Shown: positions 6,856 through 10,214 of the stretch, one piece after another
Position numbering within the stretch: position 1 is the first letter of the stretch
Layout of the letters: each line of letters opens with the position of its first letter
Source of the DNA: Nitrospirota bacterium
GTDB taxonomy: Bacteria > Nitrospirota > 9FT-COMBO-42-15 > HDB-SIOI813
DNA length: 10,214 nt
Reading direction: 5' to 3'
NCBI GenBank assembly: GCA_016234155.1
Contig: JACRGZ010000061.1
Span: 1 to 10,214, forward strand
Notes under the pieces: generated by a model
What the model was told of the DNA's origin: nothing
The model's database searches: none
The model's input: only the letters and a program-made list of their open reading frames with translations
Translations under genes and position numbers: made by a program

Positions 6856-6886
6856 TGGTTGTCCATTGTAAATCTTTTGTTTATCC
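6838..6886. repeat. Direct repeat copy A, over the polA start
   Basis: A 49-base stretch covering the polA start codon and about 31 bases before it. It matches 7374-7423 in the same orientation with one substitution (T for C at 6854) and one missing T in the GGTT run. The minus-strand TACAAT box (6865-6870) is kept here, but the sequence 17 bases upstream is CCTTTA, so this copy is a poorer promoter than copy B. Confidence 0.85.
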
Positions 6887-6899
6887 ATAAAGGTCGGCG

Positions 6900-7307
6900 T
6901 TATATCTTCCCCTCTCTCTTTAATCTCGCATGTTCCTTTAGCATGCATTTGTCCATTACTACCAGCAGACCTGCCTCTTCTGCCTTCCTTGCCGCCGCTT
7001 CATTCACAATCCCCTCTTGCATCCAGATTGCCTTTGCGCCAATCCTTATAGCCTCTTCCACCACAGGAAGGGCATCTTCCGGTTTTCGGAAGATATCTAC
7101 AACATCCACCTTTTCAGGAATTGAACCAAGGTCAGGATAACACTTCTCTCCATAAACATCATTGAGTGTTGGGTTCACAGGTATAATCCTGTAACCCTGC
7201 CCCCTGAGATAACTCGCCACAGTAAGGCTTGGTCTCCCCAGCTTATTGGATAAACCCACGACGGCAATGCTCCTGGCCTCCTTAATAATCTTTTCTATCT
7301 CATTCAT
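6900..7307 (-). CDS. CoA-binding domain protein (YccU-like)
   Basis: A 135-residue single-domain protein with the CoA_binding_2 Rossmann fold: AVVGLSNKLGRPS (15-27) as the nucleotide-binding loop, YRIIPVNPT, VDVVDIFRKPEDAL, AIWMQEGIVNEAA and, near the end, VVMDKCMLKEHARL. These features and the length are typical of small cytoplasmic YccU-type proteins, which bind CoA or acyl-CoA; their physiological role is poorly known. The start ATG is preceded by a strong GAGGAGG (7314-7320) at 6 bases. The gene lies 44 bases upstream of polA and is probably co-transcribed with it. A 50-bp duplication of the polA start region lies just upstream of it, so gene plus one repeat copy (about 6887-7423) could be an inserted or duplicated cassette. 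Confidence 0.9.
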   Translation of the reverse strand: MNEIEKIIKEARSIAVVGLSNKLGRPSLTVASYLRGQGYRIIPVNPTLNDVYGEKCYPDLGSIPEKVDVVDIFRKPEDALPVVEEAIRIGAKAIWMQEGIVNEAAARKAEEAGLLVVMDKCMLKEHARLKREGKI

Positions 7308-7373
7308 TGATTACCTCCTCAAGTTTGACCATCATAAAACTCAATATATTCTAATTATCTTAGTTTTGATTAA

Positions 7374-7423
7374 AAGGTAGAGTTCTTTCACTGGTTTGTC
7401 CATTGTAAATCTTTTGTTTATCC
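7374..7423. repeat. Direct repeat copy B, upstream of the CoA-binding gene
   Basis: A 50-base copy of the polA start region (48 of 50 aligned positions agree with 6838-6886). The polA initiator ATG has become GTG and one T is added, and similarity stops within a few codons, so this is a non-coding remnant. It ends exactly one base before the TTGACA of the plus-strand promoter and contains the -10 of the minus-strand promoter. Confidence 0.85.
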
Positions 7424-7430
7424 TTGACAA
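7402..7430 (-). promoter_or_regulatory. Promoter for the CoA-binding gene and polA
   Basis: On the minus strand, TTGTCA (7425-7430) and TACAAT (7402-7407) are 17 bases apart, each one base from consensus. Transcription would begin near 7395, giving a leader of about 88 bases to the CoA-binding gene. The -10 and spacer lie in repeat copy B, while the -35 overlaps the -35 of the divergent plus-strand promoter. Confidence 0.6.
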
Positions 7431-7451
7431 GGTAGCCAGCTTATTTATAGT
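7424..7451 (+). promoter_or_regulatory. Strong sigma70-type promoter for the cytochrome operon
   Basis: A perfect TTGACA (7424-7429), a 16-base spacer, and TATAGT (7446-7451). The predicted start is near 7458, only about 8 bases before the cytochrome ATG, which has no Shine-Dalgarno; the message would be almost leaderless. The closeness to consensus suggests little need for an activator, although competition with the divergent promoter is likely. Confidence 0.62.
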
Positions 7452-7465
7452 ATTAAGCCGCTATC

Positions 7466-8635
7466 ATGAATCGTAAAAAAATCTTTGCATCTCTCCTTGT
7501 CATTGTTTTAATTCTTATTATATTTGCCCAAAATATACTGTTGACAGAGGTCCCTTCCTCGCCTGCGGAGGGTGCTGTGTCTATTCCACCGGTCGAAGCG
7601 GTCATGCCTGCTCCTCCTGCGGAAGTGACAACCCCTCTTCCTCCGGCTGAGGCAACCATTCCCCTCCCGGCAGCCGAGGCTACCATCCCACTGCCGCCGG
7701 CTGAAGCGACTATCCCACTCCCCCCGATTGATGTTACCCTTCCCATCTTGCCGGAGAAGGAGACCTTTTTTACACCGCTCCCGACTGAGAGGAAGAGAGA
7801 GAACGTCGGTATGGACAAATGCATCAAATGTCATAAGGACCAGTCTGCAAGATGGGAGGGAACAATACATGCAAAATGGAGCCCTAGTTTTACTACCCCG
7901 GAGAAGGCGAAAGGAGTAAAGATAGAGTGTGAGACATGTCACGGCCCCGGCAGCCTTCATGTCGAAGATAACAAAGAGCGTCTGTTTATAATCTCATTTG
8001 GCCCTGGGTCCAAGGATACAAAGGCTGAACAAAATACCGTATGCCTTAAATGTCATGAAAAAGGGGGACTTTATTACTGGAACGGAGGTGTTCATGGAAG
8101 GAATCTGCGATGTGCAGACTGCCACCATGTTATGGATAATATATCAAGGCGATATTTGCTGAACAAGACATCAGAGAAGGAGATCTGTTTTCAGTGCCAT
8201 GTCCGGCAAAAAAGCGAGGGCTTTCGCTCTCCGCACCTTTCACATGATGAGGCGAAGATGACCTGTTCTACATGCCATACCCCGCACGGGTCCAGCACAC
8301 AGGGCCTTCTATCCGCTTCTTCCGTAAATGAGAATTGCTATAACTGTCACGCAGATAAGAGAGGGCCATATCTGTTCGAGCACTTGCCTGTGCAGGAGAA
8401 CTGTCTGCTCTGCCATAAACCTCATTCATCCATCCACAGGCCGCTTTTAAAAGTGCGACAGCCGTTTCTCTGCCTTGAGTGTCACTCAAATCTCCCTGTA
8501 AAGAGTACAGGTATGCCTGATCCGCACAATGTCATGGACCCAAGGAGCAGATATGTATATAACAGGGGGTGCACTAACTGTCATCCGATGATACATGGTT
8601 CTAAACATCCGTCTGGGGCGAGGCTGCAGCGATGA
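7466..8635 (+). CDS. Decahaem c-type cytochrome, MtrA/DmsE family
   Basis: A 389-residue exported cytochrome with ten CxxCH haem sites, at C119, C155, C193, C216, C241, C267, C291, C313, C336 and C369. Many extra His residues (for example H135, H165, H210, H257, H274) could be distal ligands. Ten haems and a following MtrB-like gene point to the MtrA/DmsE/PioA family, whose members sit inside an outer-membrane barrel and carry electrons between periplasm and cell surface. The N-terminus has KK and then a hydrophobic segment (about 6-21) that acts as a Sec signal or an uncleaved inner-membrane anchor; there is no lipobox Cys. Between it and the first haem lies an unusual proline-rich linker of seven 9-residue units (30-92). 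ATG 7466 is the only start that keeps the signal. The stop overlaps the next start (ATGA), so the two proteins are translationally coupled. Confidence 0.93.
   Translation: MNRKKIFASLLVIVLILIIFAQNILLTEVPSSPAEGAVSIPPVEAVMPAPPAEVTTPLPPAEATIPLPAAEATIPLPPAEATIPLPPIDVTLPILPEKETFFTPLPTERKRENVGMDKCIKCHKDQSARWEGTIHAKWSPSFTTPEKAKGVKIECETCHGPGSLHVEDNKERLFIISFGPGSKDTKAEQNTVCLKCHEKGGLYYWNGGVHGRNLRCADCHHVMDNISRRYLLNKTSEKEICFQCHVRQKSEGFRSPHLSHDEAKMTCSTCHTPHGSSTQGLLSASSVNENCYNCHADKRGPYLFEHLPVQENCLLCHKPHSSIHRPLLKVRQPFLCLECHSNLPVKSTGMPDPHNVMDPRSRYVYNRGCTNCHPMIHGSKHPSGARLQR
7553..7741 (+). repeat. Seven tandem 27-bp units encoding a Pro-rich linker
   Basis: 189 bases = 7 x 27, encoding 9-residue units at residues 30-92 of the cytochrome. 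The central three are nearly identical (PLPPAEATI, PLPAAEATI, PLPPAEATI); outer ones have drifted (PSSPAEGAV, SIPPVEAVM, PAPPAEVTT, PLPPIDVTL). Each has a conserved Pro at position 4 and usually an acidic residue at 6. Synonymous differences between the DNA units suggest that the expansion is not recent or that the peptide is under selection. Confidence 0.85.
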
Positions 8636-10214
8636 AAAGACTATTTCTTATAGCTATTATAATCCTGCTTATAGTTAATGTAGCCTTTTCACAGGAGAAG
8701 ACAGAAAACCAGGAGCCCCTCTTTACCCCTGCAGAAGGGCCTGAGAAAAAGGAGGATATCCTCTACACCCCTGCAGGGCAGGCTGAAACACCTGAAGAAA
8801 TCCTGTTCACTCCTGTCGTGCAGATTGAAAAACCGGAGAAGTTATACACCCTGACGGCAGAGATAATATCTGAATTTCAGTCAATAAACTTAGACAAGGA
8901 ATCTTCAAAGGCCCAGGAATACAGGATACTTGCAGATGGTTTATACATAAGAGATTTTTCTTTATATTACGGTTCTCAAACCCAGGAGTTTGGGGGTAAA
9001 ATTGAAAGGGTCTTTCCCCTGTCCGATCTCATCGCCGACGGCTATGGAGATTTAAGCTACAGGAGATATGGACTCCTTGATGTTACATTTGGCCTCAGCA
9101 AATTTCCGCACGATTATGCCAATGATGCAAAGACCATATTCAATCTTGAAAATCCTTACACCTACAGGGTGCAGCAATCTCCCACAACGGCTGTACCTGT
9201 AAATGTTTCTACTCAACGGGACAGTTATAATCTTTTATTTAAGTTTTCACCTGGAGACAGGCTTATAATATCGTCCGCCCTGACAATGGAGGAGAGAAAA
9301 GGGAGGAGGCCTTTTACGGTGGAAAGTCTTACTGACACCACACAGTATCCTTTTATAAATCCTACAGCAATAATTGAGATTGCAGAACCTGTCGATTACA
9401 CAACTACCGCGATAGACCTTGGACTCGAATATATGGACGGCACGATAGATCTCCAATTGAACAATAACCTCCGGATATTTGTGAACAACCTGCGCGATGA
9501 GGTGATATGGGACAATCCATACAAAGATGCAGCGTATGGACGCGCTAAAGTCGCTGATGACCATACAGTCCATACCTTATCATTCAAGCCCTCTGTCAAA
9601 TTCACAGATCGTATAAGGTTAATAAATACCCTGTCATACAGCAAGGTTACGAGCAGCATGGACCTTGTACCGGTTACTACCACACCAGGTGTGGGTGGAG
9701 AGTTTCTGCGGGATGTCATAGACTCTGACGTCAGGAACCTTCTCTTTTCCTCAATCCTGTCAACAAGACCGTTTGCCGATGTAAGCCTCAATATGAAGTA
9801 TAGATACTATGCACACAAAAATGACACGCCAAAGACGGAGATTGATGAGACACCCCCGTATGTAATGCTGGATGGCAGCGCTACTCTTTATCCGAGGATC
9901 CCGCGTTATATGTCTTACAATACAAAGACCTTGGGACTTGATGGCGCATGGGTTATAACAGAGAGGTTGTCCCTTGATGCCGGGATAGAGAACGAAGATA
10001 TTTCAAGAGATGAGAGGGAGGTGGGAGAAGAGAATAAAAAAAAGGTTTTTCTGACGCTCCGTTCGCGGTTGTCGGATAAGCTGTCCGGGATGCTGGGGTA
10101 TATCTATGACAGAAGGAGGGGTGATTATGACCAGACATATTATAAGGCTATTTACGATCCTAATAGCAACGTAGACCAGCATCCACTGCTGCGTGCCTTT
10201 GATCTGTCTGAACG
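8632..10214 (+). CDS. MtrB/PioB-family outer-membrane beta-barrel, N-terminal part
   Basis: The frame opens at the ATG at 8632, overlapping the cytochrome stop by ATGA, and is still open at the right edge (527 residues seen). A Sec signal peptide MKRLFLIAIIILLIVNVAFS is followed by a likely cleavage before Q21. Then come three 14-residue repeats (30-71) and from about residue 72 a series of alternating, amphipathic strands with aromatic ends typical of a large barrel. Family-like landmarks are IWDNPY (292-297), ADDHTVHTLSF (308-318, like the PDNxxH segment of MtrB) and the final RAFDLSE. MtrB-type barrels enclose a decahaem cytochrome, and the preceding gene supplies it. I see no cysteine in the visible part, so the N-terminal CxxC reported for Shewanella MtrB is absent. 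Probably 150 or more residues lie beyond the window. A surface cytochrome may follow downstream. Confidence 0.87.
   Translation, partial: MKRLFLIAIIILLIVNVAFSQEKTENQEPLFTPAEGPEKKEDILYTPAGQAETPEEILFTPVVQIEKPEKLYTLTAEIISEFQSINLDKESSKAQEYRILADGLYIRDFSLYYGSQTQEFGGKIERVFPLSDLIADGYGDLSYRRYGLLDVTFGLSKFPHDYANDAKTIFNLENPYTYRVQQSPTTAVPVNVSTQRDSYNLLFKFSPGDRLIISSALTMEERKGRRPFTVESLTDTTQYPFINPTAIIEIAEPVDYTTTAIDLGLEYMDGTIDLQLNNNLRIFVNNLRDEVIWDNPYKDAAYGRAKVADDHTVHTLSFKPSVKFTDRIRLINTLSYSKVTSSMDLVPVTTTPGVGGEFLRDVIDSDVRNLLFSSILSTRPFADVSLNMKYRYYAHKNDTPKTEIDETPPYVMLDGSATLYPRIPRYMSYNTKTLGLDGAWVITERLSLDAGIENEDISRDEREVGEENKKKVFLTLRSRLSDKLSGMLGYIYDRRRGDYDQTYYKAIYDPNSNVDQHPLLRAFDLSE
8719..8844 (+). repeat. Three 42-bp units encoding 14-residue N-terminal repeats
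   Basis: Residues 30-43, 44-57 and 58-71 of the barrel protein follow the pattern [L][F/Y]TP, then a variable Gly/Gln-containing stretch, then an acidic E-rich end and Ile or Leu: LFTPAEGPEKKEDI, LYTPAGQAETPEEI, LFTPVVQIEKPEKL. The cytochrome carries a similar FFTPLPTE at residues 101-108. The repeats lie between the signal peptide and the first barrel strand, so they should face the periplasm. Confidence 0.75.

Noticed and set aside
6856..6948. Longer PolA start 31 codons upstream
   Set aside because: It would overlap the end of the CoA-binding gene, has no Shine-Dalgarno, and adds residues unlike any PolA; the family start motif begins at 6855.
7553..7741. Possible CRISPR array because of regular 27-bp periodicity
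   Set aside because: Units are contiguous without spacers, code in frame, and differ mainly in a codon-aware way; it is a protein repeat.
7453..7960. Two overlapping minus-strand frames (124 and 150 residues) rich in Gly/Ala/Ser or Arg
   Set aside because: They are the reverse reading of the 27-bp linker repeats and first haem sites of the cytochrome; their periodic composition is produced by that repeat, and neither has a ribosome site or recognisable fold.
9247..9791. Minus-strand frames of 108 and 131 residues opposite the barrel gene
   Set aside because: The plus-strand frame continues unbroken with barrel-like features through this region; the opposite frames show no domain or start signals.

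Overview
The window looks like chromosomal DNA of an uncultured-type, Gram-negative, probably anaerobic bacterium. The clearest lifestyle clue is at the right end: a ten-haem periplasmic c-type cytochrome of the MtrA/DmsE kind, whose stop overlaps the start of an MtrB/PioB-like outer-membrane beta-barrel. Together these form the electron conduit that metal-reducing or metal-oxidising bacteria use to pass electrons across the outer membrane. The protein style (Nitrospirota or Thermodesulfobacteriota-like) is only a guess from reading; nothing here fixes the phylum.

Layout. Positions 1-1968 (minus strand) hold an accessory block: a fused minimal nucleotidyltransferase-HEPN protein, an ORF6N-domain protein, then the first 215 residues of a Cas3-type DExH helicase running off the left edge. 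That helicase begins directly at its Q-motif with no HD nuclease domain, and carries a DEFHLY box, as in the Cas3 of type I-D CRISPR systems. The rest of such a cas operon would lie to the left; no CRISPR array is visible here. Positions 2129-2911 (plus) encode an inositol-monophosphatase/SuhB-family enzyme, divergent from the block, with a perfect 14-bp palindrome in the shared 160-bp promoter region. Positions 2913-4055 (minus) encode an AAA ATPase with a DUF4143 nuclease-like tail, convergent with suhB with one base between the stop codons. Positions 4117-6855 (minus) encode DNA polymerase I and 6900-7307 (minus) a small CoA-binding protein. The plus-strand electron-transfer operon starts at 7466 and continues past the right edge.

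Notable structure. polA contains two short repeat-like insertions read in frame: a 69-bp heptamer-built palindrome at the junction before its exonuclease-like domain, and a TCCT...AGGA element inside that domain. The domain has also lost two catalytic aspartates. A 50-bp stretch covering the polA start is duplicated on the far side of the CoA-binding gene. That second copy contains the -10 box of a good promoter for the CoA gene, whose -35 box overlaps the -35 of the promoter for the electron-transfer operon. Both electron-transfer proteins have repetitive, proline-rich N-terminal extensions (7 x 9 residues in the cytochrome, 3 x 14 in the barrel protein).

How the genes fit together: the cytochrome and barrel proteins should assemble into one trans-outer-membrane complex. 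The left block is a plausible defence or stress neighbourhood. polA, the CoA-binding gene, suhB and the ATPase are housekeeping or standalone genes without a shared pathway that I can support. No rRNA, tRNA, riboswitch or convincing Rho-independent terminator was seen.
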